Assembly: GCA_905181675.1 (NCBI GenBank)
Contig: CAJIYZ010000030.1
Coordinates: 1 to 46,586 of the forward strand
Source of the DNA: Bacteroidetes bacterium MED-G20
Lineage (GTDB): Bacteria; Bacteroidota; Bacteroidia; Flavobacteriales_D; Parvicellaceae
Length of the DNA: 46,586 nucleotides
Direction of reading: 5' to 3'
Part shown: piece after piece, positions 27,008 to 36,611 of the stretch
Position numbering within the stretch: the first letter of the stretch is position 1
How the letters are laid out: every line of letters begins with the position of its first letter
Made by a program: the position numbers and the translations under genes
The notes under the pieces: model-generated
Database searches by the model: none
Told to the model about the DNA's origin: nothing
The model's input: the letters and a program-made list of their open reading frames with translations, nothing else

Positions 27008-27460
27008 CTAACTTAGAAGCTCTTTGGTTAATTTAGAAATCAATCCACCATCTGCTTTGCCTTTTAACAAGCCCATTGCCCTTCCCATTACTTTGCCAAT
27101 ATCTGACATAGAAGATGCTCCGAGAGAATCTATAATGTTCTTTAACTCTTTGGTCAATTCTTCTTTAGATAGTTGATTAGGTAAATATATTTCTAAAAAT
27201 TTTGCCTGTTCAATTTCTTCAGATGCCAAATCGTCTCTTTTCTGATCAACATATATTTGATAGGCATCCATTCTTTGCTTATGTAACTTTGAAATGATTT
27301 GCTGCGCTAAACTATCCGTAATATCCCCTGAAAAACCTTCTTTTGTTTTTTCTAATAAAAATGCAGATTTGACAGCTCTCAGTGCTGCTAATTTAACTTT
27401 ATCTTTAGCATACATTGCTGTCTTTATATCAGCAGGAATTTGACCCTCTATATTTCCCAT
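27008..27460 (-). CDS. GatB/YqeY domain protein
   Basis: This 150-residue protein consists of the YqeY domain related to the C-terminal part of the GatB amidotransferase subunit. It shows IPADIKTAMYAKDKVKLAALR, VKSAFL, and the C-terminal motif MSDIGKVMGRAMGLLKGKADGG. I chose the ATG at 27460, one base after the ftsZ stop; the longer frame to 27499 would overlap ftsZ with a non-family sequence. The cellular role is not established. Its place directly behind ftsZ is frequent in Bacteroidota. Confidence 0.88.
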   Translation of the reverse strand: MGNIEGQIPADIKTAMYAKDKVKLAALRAVKSAFLLEKTKEGFSGDITDSLAQQIISKLHKQRMDAYQIYVDQKRDDLASEEIEQAKFLEIYLPNQLSKEELTKELKNIIDSLGASSMSDIGKVMGRAMGLLKGKADGGLISKLTKELLS

Positions 27461-27461
27461 A

Positions 27462-29114
27462 TTAATCCACGTTATCGTGTAAGAAACTATTGTTATCACT
27501 TAATCCAGTTTCTTTTTCTCCACTATCGTTGGTGTTTTCCCACAATGTATATCTTGAACTTGATTGCTCGTCAGAATGTTTTACATCCTTAAGATCTACA
27601 TTTCTTCTTTTATAGGCTGGTTCACTCTCCATCTCATTAAGGCCTAACGGAGATCTTAGTTTTTCCGTTGCCTTTCTAATTCTTTCTAATCGTTCATCAG
27701 AAATTGACTTTGACTCAACTTGCTTAATTTGATCAACTGTTGTTTCTTCACTATTAGTTGTCATTAAATCAGCTTCTAAGACTTGTGTATCTACATGCTT
27801 TAAATCTGTGTGTGCATTGGATATTTCGTCGTCTTCCAATAGAAATCTTACTTTACCATCGCTTTGCTCTGTGTTTTCTTCGGAAAAACTAGAATTATCA
27901 GCTTCAGCTTGTTCAATATCATTAACAATTTCATTTTCCTGACTCTGTTCTTCTTCATCTTCTTCTTCAAGAACAAATCTTTTAGTTGTACTTTCAGAAA
28001 TATTCAATTCCGAAGATTCCTCAAAATTTTCCTCTACTCTATTTATCAATGTTTCCGATATTGGTTTAGTTTTTTCTACTAGAGTTGATGGAGAGTCATC
28101 TTCTAAATTCATTATGTTTTTCTTTGGTGCTTTCATTGAAAGACCGGTATGAGGAGTTGTGTTAAATCCTGTTGCAATAATGGTAACACATAATTTATCC
28201 CCTAGTGATTCGTCATAACCATGACCCCAAATAACATCGGCAGTACTTCCAGCTTCTTCTTGAATATAGTCTGTAATATCAGAAATCTCATCCATTAGAA
28301 CCGCTTGTGTTCCATAAGTAATATTGAGTAAAACATATTTAGCACCATCTATATTATTATCGTTTAAAAGTGGAGAATTCAAAGCGCTTTCAACACATTT
28401 TATTGCTCTATTTTCTCCTTCTGCTTCTGCTGAACCCATAATAGCAACTCCGCTATCTTTCATAACAGTATTAACATCATTAAAATCGACATTAATTTGG
28501 CCAGTTACAGATATTACTTCTGCAATTCCCTTAGCTGCAATAGCTAAAACATCATCGGCATTTTCAAATGCATTAACCAGAGTTAAATTCCCAAACATTT
28601 CTCTTAATTTGTCATTATTGATCACCAATAAAGTATCTACAGCCTCCCTCATTTTCTCAATACCCTCTTCTGCCTGAGTTCTTCTTTTCCTGCCTTCAAA
28701 AGTAAATGGGACAGTAATAATACCAACAGTTAATATCCCCATATCTTTTGCTGCTTGAGCAATTACTGGAGCAGCTCCTGTGCCAGTTCCTCCACCCATT
28801 CCTGCAGTGACAAAAATCATTTTAGTGTTCTTTGAAAGAATTTCGTTAACATCATCAAGATTTTCAATTGCAGCATTTTTACCTACGTCTGGAATTGAAC
28901 CAGCTCCTCTGCCTTCTGTCAAACTTTGACCCAATGGGATTTTAGTAGGTACAGGACTTGTGTCTAGTGCTTGATGATCGGTATTACACACTACAAAGTC
29001 TACCCCTTTTATTCCAAGTCGGTACATATGGTTTACAGCATTACTTCCGCCACCACCTACACCAATTACTTTGATAATGGAAGATTGTTCTTTAGGTAAA
29101 TCAAATTTCATCAT
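27462..29114 (-). CDS. ftsZ: Cell division protein FtsZ
   Basis: FtsZ is the tubulin-like GTPase that forms the Z-ring. The N-terminal GTPase domain shows VIGVGGGGSNAVNHMY, the tubulin signature GMGGGTGTGAAP near residue 105, and FEGRKRRTQAEEG. The polymerising core ends near residue 320. A long acidic linker of about 200 residues rich in Glu, Ser and Asn follows, making the protein 550 residues against 383 in E. coli. The extreme C-terminus FLHDNVD resembles the conserved tail of Bacteroidota FtsZ. It sits 17 bases after ftsA. Confidence 0.97.
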   Translation of the reverse strand: MMKFDLPKEQSSIIKVIGVGGGGSNAVNHMYRLGIKGVDFVVCNTDHQALDTSPVPTKIPLGQSLTEGRGAGSIPDVGKNAAIENLDDVNEILSKNTKMIFVTAGMGGGTGTGAAPVIAQAAKDMGILTVGIITVPFTFEGRKRRTQAEEGIEKMREAVDTLLVINNDKLREMFGNLTLVNAFENADDVLAIAAKGIAEVISVTGQINVDFNDVNTVMKDSGVAIMGSAEAEGENRAIKCVESALNSPLLNDNNIDGAKYVLLNITYGTQAVLMDEISDITDYIQEEAGSTADVIWGHGYDESLGDKLCVTIIATGFNTTPHTGLSMKAPKKNIMNLEDDSPSTLVEKTKPISETLINRVEENFEESSELNISESTTKRFVLEEEDEEEQSQENEIVNDIEQAEADNSSFSEENTEQSDGKVRFLLEDDEISNAHTDLKHVDTQVLEADLMTTNSEETTVDQIKQVESKSISDERLERIRKATEKLRSPLGLNEMESEPAYKRRNVDLKDVKHSDEQSSSRYTLWENTNDSGEKETGLSDNNSFLHDNVD

Positions 29115-29131
29115 GATTTTATTTTTAATTG

Positions 29132-30394
29132 TTAATCTACTTTTTCGTCAAAAAACGTTTTTATCTTTTCGAAAAAGCTTCCGTTATTTTTTTTGGAATG
29201 CATTCTCGTATTTATCGTCTCATTTCTTGACTTTAATAATTCAAATTTTTCAAATCCTTTTGCCACTAACCCAACACCAGTTGCGAATAACGGGGAAGTG
29301 ACATTAATGTTGGTATTGGAACTTAAATGTTCATTTGGATAACCTACTCTAGAATCCATACCAGTGGTAAATTCTATTAATTGATTCATGTGTTTAAGCT
29401 GGGAACCACCGCCTGTAACTACAATCCCACCAATTAGTTTTTTCTCGTATCCAGAATTTTTAATTTCGTAATAAATATGTTCTAATATTTCTGACATCCT
29501 AGCATTAATAATATTTGCCAAATTCATTACAGAGATCTCTTTGGGGTCTCTGCCTCTCAAACCCGGAATACAAACAACTTCATTGTCTTGGTTAGTTTGA
29601 GTAACTGCAGCCCCGAATTTAGTTTTCAAAAGTTCAGCCTGTCTGTGCATAATTGTGCATCCTTCTTTAATATCTTCTGTGATTACATTTCCACCAAAAG
29701 GGATTACAGCAGTATGTCTGATGATTCCATCGTGAAAAATTGCAATGTCTGTAGTTCCTCCACCAATATCCACCAAAGCAACACCAGCTTCTTTTTCTTC
29801 ATTACTAATGACAGCAGATGAAGATGCAAGTGGCTCAAGAACTAATTCTGCTACTTCAAGACCAGCTTTACTTACACACTTAAATATATTTTTAGCAGCA
29901 GCCATTTGACCTGTGATAATATGAAAATTTGCCTCCAATTGAACCCCTGACATTCCAATAGGATCTTTTATACCAGGCTGTCTGTCTACAATATACTCCT
30001 GTGGCAGTACATGAATAATTTCTTCCCCAGGCATCATCACTAATTTATACATGTCTTCAATTAATTCATCAACATCTTTTTGGGAAATTTCTTCTTCAAT
30101 GGAATCTCTAGTAATCATCCCTCTATGTTGAAGGCTCTTAATATGTTGACCTGCAATTCCAACATTTACTACTTTTATTTCTATTCCAGATTTGGCTTCT
30201 GCTTCTTCAACTGCAGCTCTTATTGACTGAACAGTCTTTTCAATATTGGAAACTACACCTCTTGTAACGCCTAAACTTGGTGCCTTTCCAATTCCCAATA
30301 TTTCAATTTTTCCGTGATCGGTTTTTCTTCCTACCAAACAAGCAATTTTAGTGGTTCCAATGTCAAGTCCTACAATTATTTCTGGTGCATCCAT
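29132..30394 (-). CDS. ftsA: Cell division protein FtsA
   Basis: FtsA is the actin-like protein that ties FtsZ to the membrane and recruits later divisome parts. The 420-residue protein has the phosphate 1 loop VGLDIGTTKIACLVG, the 1C domain (EIKVVNVGIAGQHI), the phosphate 2 motif ALVDIGGGTTDIAIF and the adenosine motif GGIVVTGGGSQL. The last 15 residues (SFFEKIKTFFDEKVD) form an amphipathic helix that should bind the membrane. The start lies one base beyond the ftsQ stop. Confidence 0.96.
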   Translation of the reverse strand: MDAPEIIVGLDIGTTKIACLVGRKTDHGKIEILGIGKAPSLGVTRGVVSNIEKTVQSIRAAVEEAEAKSGIEIKVVNVGIAGQHIKSLQHRGMITRDSIEEEISQKDVDELIEDMYKLVMMPGEEIIHVLPQEYIVDRQPGIKDPIGMSGVQLEANFHIITGQMAAAKNIFKCVSKAGLEVAELVLEPLASSSAVISNEEKEAGVALVDIGGGTTDIAIFHDGIIRHTAVIPFGGNVITEDIKEGCTIMHRQAELLKTKFGAAVTQTNQDNEVVCIPGLRGRDPKEISVMNLANIINARMSEILEHIYYEIKNSGYEKKLIGGIVVTGGGSQLKHMNQLIEFTTGMDSRVGYPNEHLSSNTNINVTSPLFATGVGLVAKGFEKFELLKSRNETINTRMHSKKNNGSFFEKIKTFFDEKVD

Positions 30395-30395
30395 T

Positions 30396-31178
30396 TTAGT
30401 TTCTTTTTGAGCAGATTATTTGATTTTCATATAACACATTTAGTGTGTCGTACTTATTTAAGTCTTTTGGCTGTGGGCCATTTTTATAAAAAAGGTTAAT
30501 TTTTTTAAATTTCTTTTCCATATTTTCTATTGATCCAAACAAAATTCTTTGGTTACCTATTCTTGGAATTAATTCAAAGTAGCCATTATTATTGATGTGG
30601 ATTTGCACAATTTGAGATTTTAAGAACGAGTCATTGTTAATTAATTTACTCATTTTATAAATTTTTTGAAAATCGGGGGACTTATGAAGACTATCTAAAA
30701 CATAAAGGTTTAGTCTTTCTGGAAGATTTATTTTACCAGAAAAAATGGGGACTCTCGAAACATAAGTGCTGCAAAGTGGCATAAGAAATCCATTGTCATC
30801 TATGTAAAAATTCTTTTCATAAACTGGACTTACAAACCTAGCAATAGGAGTTCTTTTTTTAATATTAACTTGTAAATTACCATTGTTGTTAAAATAAACT
30901 TCAGCACTATTAATTGCAGAATGATTTAAAAGTTTTTCTTCAATATGCGATAAATCAATTTCATTCTTTAGAGTAACCTTTTCAACAATCCCCATTAACG
31001 ACAACATAGAATTCACTTGAGATTTTGTAATAAATTCATGAAGATTATCATCAATGAAATTAATTTGCACATTCTTAAGTTTTATAAACTGGTAATAATT
31101 GGAAACAAAGCCAGACAATACAATCCACCCTGAAAGCATTAAAATCCAAAAGAATATTTTACCTATTTTCTTAATCAT
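30396..31178 (-). CDS. ftsQ: Cell division protein FtsQ
   Basis: FtsQ is a bitopic divisome scaffold linking cytoplasmic FtsA/FtsZ to septal wall synthesis. The 260-residue protein has a short basic cytoplasmic tail, one membrane helix (about 8-28) and a periplasmic part with a POTRA-like start (LKNVQINFIDDN, ITKSQVNSML). The beta domain with NLQVNIKKRTPIARF follows. The sequence is divergent, as usual for FtsQ; its identity rests largely on the place between murC and ftsA. It overlaps murC by eight bases. Confidence 0.9.
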   Translation of the reverse strand: MIKKIGKIFFWILMLSGWIVLSGFVSNYYQFIKLKNVQINFIDDNLHEFITKSQVNSMLSLMGIVEKVTLKNEIDLSHIEEKLLNHSAINSAEVYFNNNGNLQVNIKKRTPIARFVSPVYEKNFYIDDNGFLMPLCSTYVSRVPIFSGKINLPERLNLYVLDSLHKSPDFQKIYKMSKLINNDSFLKSQIVQIHINNNGYFELIPRIGNQRILFGSIENMEKKFKKINLFYKNGPQPKDLNKYDTLNVLYENQIICSKRN

Positions 31179-32523
31179 TTAAAGCAATTTTTTTAATCTT
31201 TTCTGGCCATTTATCTATATCACCAGCTCCAATGGTAAGTAACACAATATCTAAATCTAGATTTAAGAAATTGAAAAGTTCATCTACAGAATTAATTATT
31301 CTTTTATTATTGTTTTTAATTTTTCGAAGTAAAACTGAAGAATCTATCCCTTCAATTGGTGCTTCTCTTGCTGGATATATAGGCAATAAAAAAATCTCAT
31401 CAAATCCAGATAAACTTTCTGCAAAATAATTCATGAAATCTCTTGTTCTAGAATACAAATGTGGTTGAAAAACACCAATAATTAATTTTTTGGGATAAAA
31501 TGACTTTACTGCCCTTAACAGAGAATCTATCTCTTTAGGATGATGTGCATAGTCGTCAATATACTTAAGCTTGGGAAGAGTTAACAGAACATCAAATCTT
31601 CTTTTTACACCAGAATAGCTTTTTAATCCATTTCTTATACTTTCTATAGTTACACCATTAATCAAACAAGCCAAAATAGATCCAGCTGCATTCAATAAAT
31701 TATAACTTCCAGGCATTTTGAATTGAAAATCTTCATGTGTTTGATTTTTATAAACAAAATCAAACAAATACAAGCCTTCTTTAATTTGGACATTTATAAT
31801 TTGCAAATCATTGTCTTGTTTAAAACCATAGGACAGATTTTCTCGAAAAAAATCACTGATACTCTCTTCAACAATCAACTTTTTATTATCGCTTAATAAA
31901 TTGGTAAAATCCTTAAATCCTTTTATTAATAAATCTTGACTTTCATATATGTCAAGATGGTCTGCATCCATAGATGTCAATACGATAGTATCTGGGAACA
32001 AATTCATAAAAGAACGGTCATATTCATCGGCTTCAACTACTGAAAGATTGCCATCTCCAATTAAAAAATTGGAATTGTAGTTGGATGTTATTCCGCCTAT
32101 AAAACAGACACCGTCTTTGTTGTTTGATCTTAAAATATGAGCAACGATAGAACTAGTTGTTGTTTTACCATGCGTTCCAGCAACTGCAATAGTGTCTAAT
32201 GGTTTTGTTATTTCGCCTAGTATTTTAGACCTCTTAAATAAAGGAACTTGGTTTTTTTTAAAATGTTCTAAGTAGATATTTGTTGGACTTATTGCAGGTG
32301 TATAAATTGCCAGCTGAACATCTTTAAGACCAGCAAAAAGATCCGTTTTTTCCTCGTAAAATATCTCAACACCAATTTTTTCTAATTCCTTAGATAATTC
32401 GGTTTTATTCCTGTCATATCCACTTACTTTGACACCCTTATATACAAAATAATGGGCCAAGGCACTCATGCCTATTCCTCCAATTCCAATAAAATATATA
32501 TTTTTTAAATTGTCTAAATGCAT
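31171..32523 (-). CDS. murC: UDP-N-acetylmuramate--L-alanine ligase MurC
   Basis: MurC adds L-alanine to UDP-MurNAc with ATP, the first peptide step of peptidoglycan. The 450-residue protein shows the UDP-binding loop FIGIGGIGMSALAHYF, the P-loop AGTHGKTTTSS near residue 115, ADHLDIYES, and the C-domain motif DDYAHHPKEI near 319. Length and motifs are normal. It overlaps the murG stop by one base. Confidence 0.97.
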   Translation of the reverse strand: MHLDNLKNIYFIGIGGIGMSALAHYFVYKGVKVSGYDRNKTELSKELEKIGVEIFYEEKTDLFAGLKDVQLAIYTPAISPTNIYLEHFKKNQVPLFKRSKILGEITKPLDTIAVAGTHGKTTTSSIVAHILRSNNKDGVCFIGGITSNYNSNFLIGDGNLSVVEADEYDRSFMNLFPDTIVLTSMDADHLDIYESQDLLIKGFKDFTNLLSDNKKLIVEESISDFFRENLSYGFKQDNDLQIINVQIKEGLYLFDFVYKNQTHEDFQFKMPGSYNLLNAAGSILACLINGVTIESIRNGLKSYSGVKRRFDVLLTLPKLKYIDDYAHHPKEIDSLLRAVKSFYPKKLIIGVFQPHLYSRTRDFMNYFAESLSGFDEIFLLPIYPAREAPIEGIDSSVLLRKIKNNNKRIINSVDELFNFLNLDLDIVLLTIGAGDIDKWPEKIKKIALND

Positions 32524-33632
32524 TAAGAATTAAGTTTAAATATTTCATTGACAATATCTTGGGTGGCATTAGGCTTGCCCATTTTTTTTGCATTTTGAGA
32601 AACTCTATTTAATTGATTTTCGTCTTTAAGTAATTCAATGGCAGTATTCAATAGCAAATTAGTTTGGTTATCCTTAATAAGAATTGCAGCAGATTTAACC
32701 ACCAAAGACATCGCATTTTTAGTCTGATGATCCTCTGAAACGTTGGGAGAAGGAACTAAAATACTTGGCTTGCCAGCAAGAGTCAATTCACTAATAGACA
32801 ATGCACCTGCTCTTGAAATAACAACATCTGCAAGAGAATAAGCTAAATCCATTCTTTTAATAAATGCAAATACATTAACATTTGGAATTTTAATTTGATT
32901 TAATTGATCTTCAATAGCCTCAAAATATCTTTTACCAACTTGCCAAATTAATTTTATGTCCTGGTCCTTAATAGTATGAATAGAATTTATAATACCTTCA
33001 TTGATAGACTTTGCGCCTAGACTTCCTCCCAAAACCAAAATCACTTTTTCATTTTTAGAAACTTTAAAATATTTTTTAGCTTCAGACAATTTCGTTTCTA
33101 AGTTTTCAATATCTTTTCTTACTGGGTTACCTGTCAATACCAACTTATTTACTTCAAAAAATTGACTCATATTTTCATAAGCAACACAAATCTTTTGGGT
33201 TTTTTTACTCAACCACTTATTGGTTAATCCAGCATAAGAATTTTGCTCTTGAATTAAAGTAGGGATTTTCAATCTGTGGGCCATTCTTAAGGTTGGGCCA
33301 CTTGCATAACCCCCAACTCCTACAACAATATTGGGTTTAAAATCCTCGATTATTTTTTTTGCATGATTGAAGCTTTTTAAAAGTAAAAATGGAAATTTTA
33401 GATTTTTTAAAATTGCATTTATCGATAAAGATCTTTGAATTCCTACAACATTTAATCCAACAATATTAAAGCCCTCTTCAGGGACTTTTTCCATTTCCAT
33501 TCTACCTTTTGCACCAACAAATAATATTTCTGCATTTTTATTTAATTCTTGTATTTTTCGTGCAATTGCAATTGCTGGATAAATATGCCCACCAGTACCA
33601 CCACCGCTTATGATTATTTTATAGCTAGACAT
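32523..33632 (-). CDS. murG: UDP-N-acetylglucosamine transferase MurG
   Basis: MurG adds GlcNAc to lipid I to form lipid II at the inner face of the membrane. I chose the ATG at 33632 (369 residues, MSSYKIIISGGG), which overlaps ftsW by eight bases; the longer frame from 33665 adds residues not seen in the family. Motifs are SGGGTGGHIYPAIAIA near the N-terminus, GGYASGPTLRMA, LGGSLGAKSINEG, and the UDP-GlcNAc site SRAGALSISELTLAGKP with VSEDHQTKNA. Confidence 0.97.
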   Translation of the reverse strand: MSSYKIIISGGGTGGHIYPAIAIARKIQELNKNAEILFVGAKGRMEMEKVPEEGFNIVGLNVVGIQRSLSINAILKNLKFPFLLLKSFNHAKKIIEDFKPNIVVGVGGYASGPTLRMAHRLKIPTLIQEQNSYAGLTNKWLSKKTQKICVAYENMSQFFEVNKLVLTGNPVRKDIENLETKLSEAKKYFKVSKNEKVILVLGGSLGAKSINEGIINSIHTIKDQDIKLIWQVGKRYFEAIEDQLNQIKIPNVNVFAFIKRMDLAYSLADVVISRAGALSISELTLAGKPSILVPSPNVSEDHQTKNAMSLVVKSAAILIKDNQTNLLLNTAIELLKDENQLNRVSQNAKKMGKPNATQDIVNEIFKLNS

Positions 33633-34752
33633 TTTCAGAATCTTTATATACAGTTGTACTAACATTTAAAATAATTCCTAAAGAAATACAAGTAAATAGT
33701 ATCGAGGTTCCTCCCATACTAATTAAAGGCAAAGGCTGACCAGTAACTGGGAATAAATTCACTCCAACACCCATATTAATAAAAGACTGAAATATTAACA
33801 TGAAACTCAAACCAAAAACAATATATGAAGCAAATTTACTGTCCACTTTATTCATAATTCTGATTGCTCGAAAAAACAAAATCATGTATAAAATCACCAA
33901 TCCTATTCCGCCAATTATAGAACCAAATTCTTCAATAGAAGAAGCATAAATAAAATCGGATTGAGCAGAATACAAATCATTTTTAACATGTCCTTTTCCA
34001 GGACCTTTTCCAAATAAAAAACCGTTTGCTACTGCACGTTTGGCCATTTCTGCTTGATAATTGTCTTGTTTACCGCCACTTTCAAAACTCATCATTCTTT
34101 TTTCCCATGTATCTACTCTAGGCAAGAATCCGGGAACAGCAATATTTATTAAGATTAAAAAGACAAGACCTAGAAGAGCGGTACCTATAATAGATCCTAG
34201 ATGTTTTAGTTTAGCACCTCCAATAAACAACATTGTAAAACAAACAGTAAATAGCATTGCTGCAGTAGAAAAATCAGCAGGGAGAATTAAACCACAGATA
34301 AGAGCAATAGGCCATAAAATAGGAACTAAACCCTTTTTAAAGTCTTTAATTTCGTCTTGTTTATTGGTAAGCATTCTTGAGACATAGATTATCAAAACTA
34401 ATTTTGCAAAATCTGAGGGTTGAAAACCCATTATCCATCTTGAAGCATTTCCTTTACTCACCCCAAATAACAGTGTAACAAACAACAAAACAATAGAAAC
34501 AAAAATTCCTATTTGAGATAATCTAGAAAAATACTTGTATGGAAAAAACTGCAAATATACAATCAGAATAATTCCGATTATTATAATCAAAGTATGCTTT
34601 ATTACATAAGGAGCAACATTACCTCCAGAAATTCTAAATGCAAGATTAGAACTTGAGCTATAGGCCATCACAATTGAATACAATGAAAGCAATATTATAA
34701 TTGTCCAAATTACTTTATCACCCTTTAAATATTTCTCAATTAGCTCTTGCAT
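33625..34752 (-). CDS. ftsW: Septal peptidoglycan polymerase FtsW
   Basis: FtsW is a SEDS glycosyltransferase that polymerises lipid II at the septum together with FtsI. The 375-residue protein has about ten membrane helices. It shows GNASRWIMGFQPSDFAKLVLIIY, where E. coli-type members have a related motif, the catalytic-loop region with KRAVANGFLFGKGPGKG, QSDFIYASSIEEFG, and the terminal FPVTGQPLPLISMGGTS. Its ATG overlaps by one base the stop of the orphan MurD C-domain gene (TAATG), implying translational coupling. Confidence 0.96.
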   Translation of the reverse strand: MQELIEKYLKGDKVIWTIIILLSLYSIVMAYSSSSNLAFRISGGNVAPYVIKHTLIIIIGIILIVYLQFFPYKYFSRLSQIGIFVSIVLLFVTLLFGVSKGNASRWIMGFQPSDFAKLVLIIYVSRMLTNKQDEIKDFKKGLVPILWPIALICGLILPADFSTAAMLFTVCFTMLFIGGAKLKHLGSIIGTALLGLVFLILINIAVPGFLPRVDTWEKRMMSFESGGKQDNYQAEMAKRAVANGFLFGKGPGKGHVKNDLYSAQSDFIYASSIEEFGSIIGGIGLVILYMILFFRAIRIMNKVDSKFASYIVFGLSFMLIFQSFINMGVGVNLFPVTGQPLPLISMGGTSILFTCISLGIILNVSTTVYKDSENV

Positions 34753-35249
34753 TAACCTAAATTATCTATTAAAGATTTGAAATAATCGCCTCGTTGCTGG
34801 TAATTTTTATGAGTTAAATAACTAGAGCAAGCTGGTGAAAAAAGCACACTTATATTTATAGCAGGATTTTTCAAAGCCATGTTCACTGAATCTTTAATGC
34901 TGGGCAGTTGAGAATATTTAATTTTAGATCCAAAAAGATATTTTATATTGGTTTCATGTTTTCCATAATATATTATTTCTGAGACCTTTGATAATACTAA
35001 ATCCTCTATAATATCCAAATCTCTTTTGGACTGATTTTCACCTACTATCCAAATAATGGGTCCATCTATATTTGATAAAGAATATGCTGTAGCACCTGTA
35101 TCGGTTGACTTGGAATCATTAATCCAATTCTTATCAAGTTTGTCAGAAAAAAATTCAAGTCTATGTTCTATAGAAGAGAAAGAATTCAAAGATTCTTTTC
35201 TGTTATTGAATAGTTTATTTTTTAGTGATTTTTGCTCAAGTATATTCAT
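34752..35249 (-). CDS. Orphan MurD C-terminal domain protein (no ATPase domain)
   Basis: The 165-residue product aligns along nearly its whole length with the last 150 or so residues of the neighbouring MurD: RKES, IEHRLE, NDSKST (MurD NDSKAT), IIWIVG, SPACSSY (MurD SPACSSF) and an RG near the end. Identity is roughly one third by eye. The whole Rossmann-like N-domain and the central ATPase with its P-loop are absent, so it cannot be a ligase alone. Residues that contact D-glutamate in E. coli MurD are partly kept (Lys and Thr of NDSK-x-T, the serine after SPAC) and partly changed (Asn to Asp after the Thr). It has an ATG nine bases after the murD stop and overlaps the ftsW ATG. A partner, regulator or relic are all possible. 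Confidence 0.85.
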   Translation of the reverse strand: MNILEQKSLKNKLFNNRKESLNSFSSIEHRLEFFSDKLDKNWINDSKSTDTGATAYSLSNIDGPIIWIVGENQSKRDLDIIEDLVLSKVSEIIYYGKHETNIKYLFGSKIKYSQLPSIKDSVNMALKNPAINISVLFSPACSSYLTHKNYQQRGDYFKSLIDNLG

Positions 35250-35258
35250 TTAAAAAAA

Positions 35259-36611
35259 TTATAATGTTCTTACAGCATTTTTAAATTGATGGCCTCTGTC
35301 TTCGTAACTCTTAAATAAATCAAAACTTGAACAAGCAGGAGAAAGCAAAACATTAAATCCTTTTTTAGCAATTCTATAACTAATTTGCACTGCCTGATCG
35401 GCTGAATCAGCTTCATAAAAAGAATCTACGATTGAACCAAAAGCTTCTTTAATCTTAGAATTATCTTTTCCTAAGCAAACAATTCCTAAAACTTTTTGTT
35501 TTACAAGACCTTCTAAAACCGAGTAATCGTTTCCTTTGTCGATTCCTCCGACAATCCAAATAGTTGGTTGCTGCATACTTTCTAAAGCATACCATGTTGA
35601 ATTAACATTGGTAGCCTTTGAATCATTTATAAAATTAATTCCATGGATTTTTGCAACGTCCTCCAATCGGTGTTCTACATTTTGAAAATCCGATAAACTT
35701 TCTCGAATAATCTCTTTTCTAATATCTAATACTCGTGCAGCAACACCAGCCGCCATAGAATTAAATAAATTGTGTTTGCCTTGTTGGGCCAATTGATGAA
35801 TGGACATAATTGTTTGTTTTTTATTGTTTATACTGATTTTTATTTGTTCTTTTTCTAACCAAGATCCACTGATTAATTTTTTATTGATGGAAACTGGAGC
35901 TAATTCATAAGAGGCTTTATCTTGAGACATAACCCAATTTGATATGACTTTATCATCGTGGTTATATATCAAATAATCACTTTTGGACATGTTTTGACAA
36001 ATCCTAAATTTACTTTGTGAATATTTTGTAAAATCCTGTTGGTATCTATCCAAATGATCGGAAGAAATATTTAGAATTATTGAAATGTCCGATTTGAATT
36101 GGTACATTCTATCTAATTGAAAACTGCTAAGCTCAATGACGTAATAGTCAATTTTTTCAAGAGCTACCGACATGGCATAACTTTGACCAATATTACCAAC
36201 AGCTTTAACATTGTATCCTGCATTTTCTAACAAGAAAGTGACCATTAAAGTGGTAGTGGTTTTTCCATTAGTTCCTGTAATGCATATTTTTTTCGCATTG
36301 CAGTAATAGCTTGCAAATTCAATTTCGCTTATAATAGGTTTTGAATTTTCAAGGAAATATTTAACCAATTGATGATTATTATCGATTCCAGGGCTAACAA
36401 CTAAAACATCTTTATCAACTGACATAAAAGGCATATAATCAGTTTCATAATATTCAACTCCATATTCTCTTAAAGCAATGGAGGAATCTTTAGATATAGT
36501 TGAATCGTCACAGACAAGGACTTCTAAATTGTTTTTTTTGGCCAATACCGCTGCTCCAACGCCACTTTTACCAGCACCTAAAACCACTATATTTTTGATA
36601 TTTTCTATCAT
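35259..36611 (-). CDS. murD: UDP-N-acetylmuramoyl-L-alanine--D-glutamate ligase MurD
   Basis: MurD adds D-glutamate to UDP-MurNAc-L-Ala in the cytoplasm. The 450-residue enzyme is complete: N-domain [16 protein letters not shown]-loop [16 protein letters not shown] near residue 107, SSDHLDRYQ, and the C-domain with [26 protein letters not shown] and [19 protein letters not shown]. It overlaps mraY by four bases. A shortened copy of its C-domain lies immediately downstream. Confidence 0.97.
   Translation of the reverse strand: MIENIKNIVVLGAGKSGVGAAVLAKKNNLEVLVCDDSTISKDSSIALREYGVEYYETDYMPFMSVDKDVLVVSPGIDNNHQLVKYFLENSKPIISEIEFASYYCNAKKICITGTNGKTTTTLMVTFLLENAGYNVKAVGNIGQSYAMSVALEKIDYYVIELSSFQLDRMYQFKSDISIILNISSDHLDRYQQDFTKYSQSKFRICQNMSKSDYLIYNHDDKVISNWVMSQDKASYELAPVSINKKLISGSWLEKEQIKISINNKKQTIMSIHQLAQQGKHNLFNSMAAGVAARVLDIRKEIIRESLSDFQNVEHRLEDVAKIHGINFINDSKATNVNSTWYALESMQQPTIWIVGGIDKGNDYSVLEGLVKQKVLGIVCLGKDNSKIKEAFGSIVDSFYEADSADQAVQISYRIAKKGFNVLLSPACSSFDLFKSYEDRGHQFKNAVRTL

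Noticed and set aside
28324..28677. Antisense frame of 117 codons inside ftsZ.
   Set aside because: It mirrors the conserved GTPase domain and has no family resemblance or independent signals.
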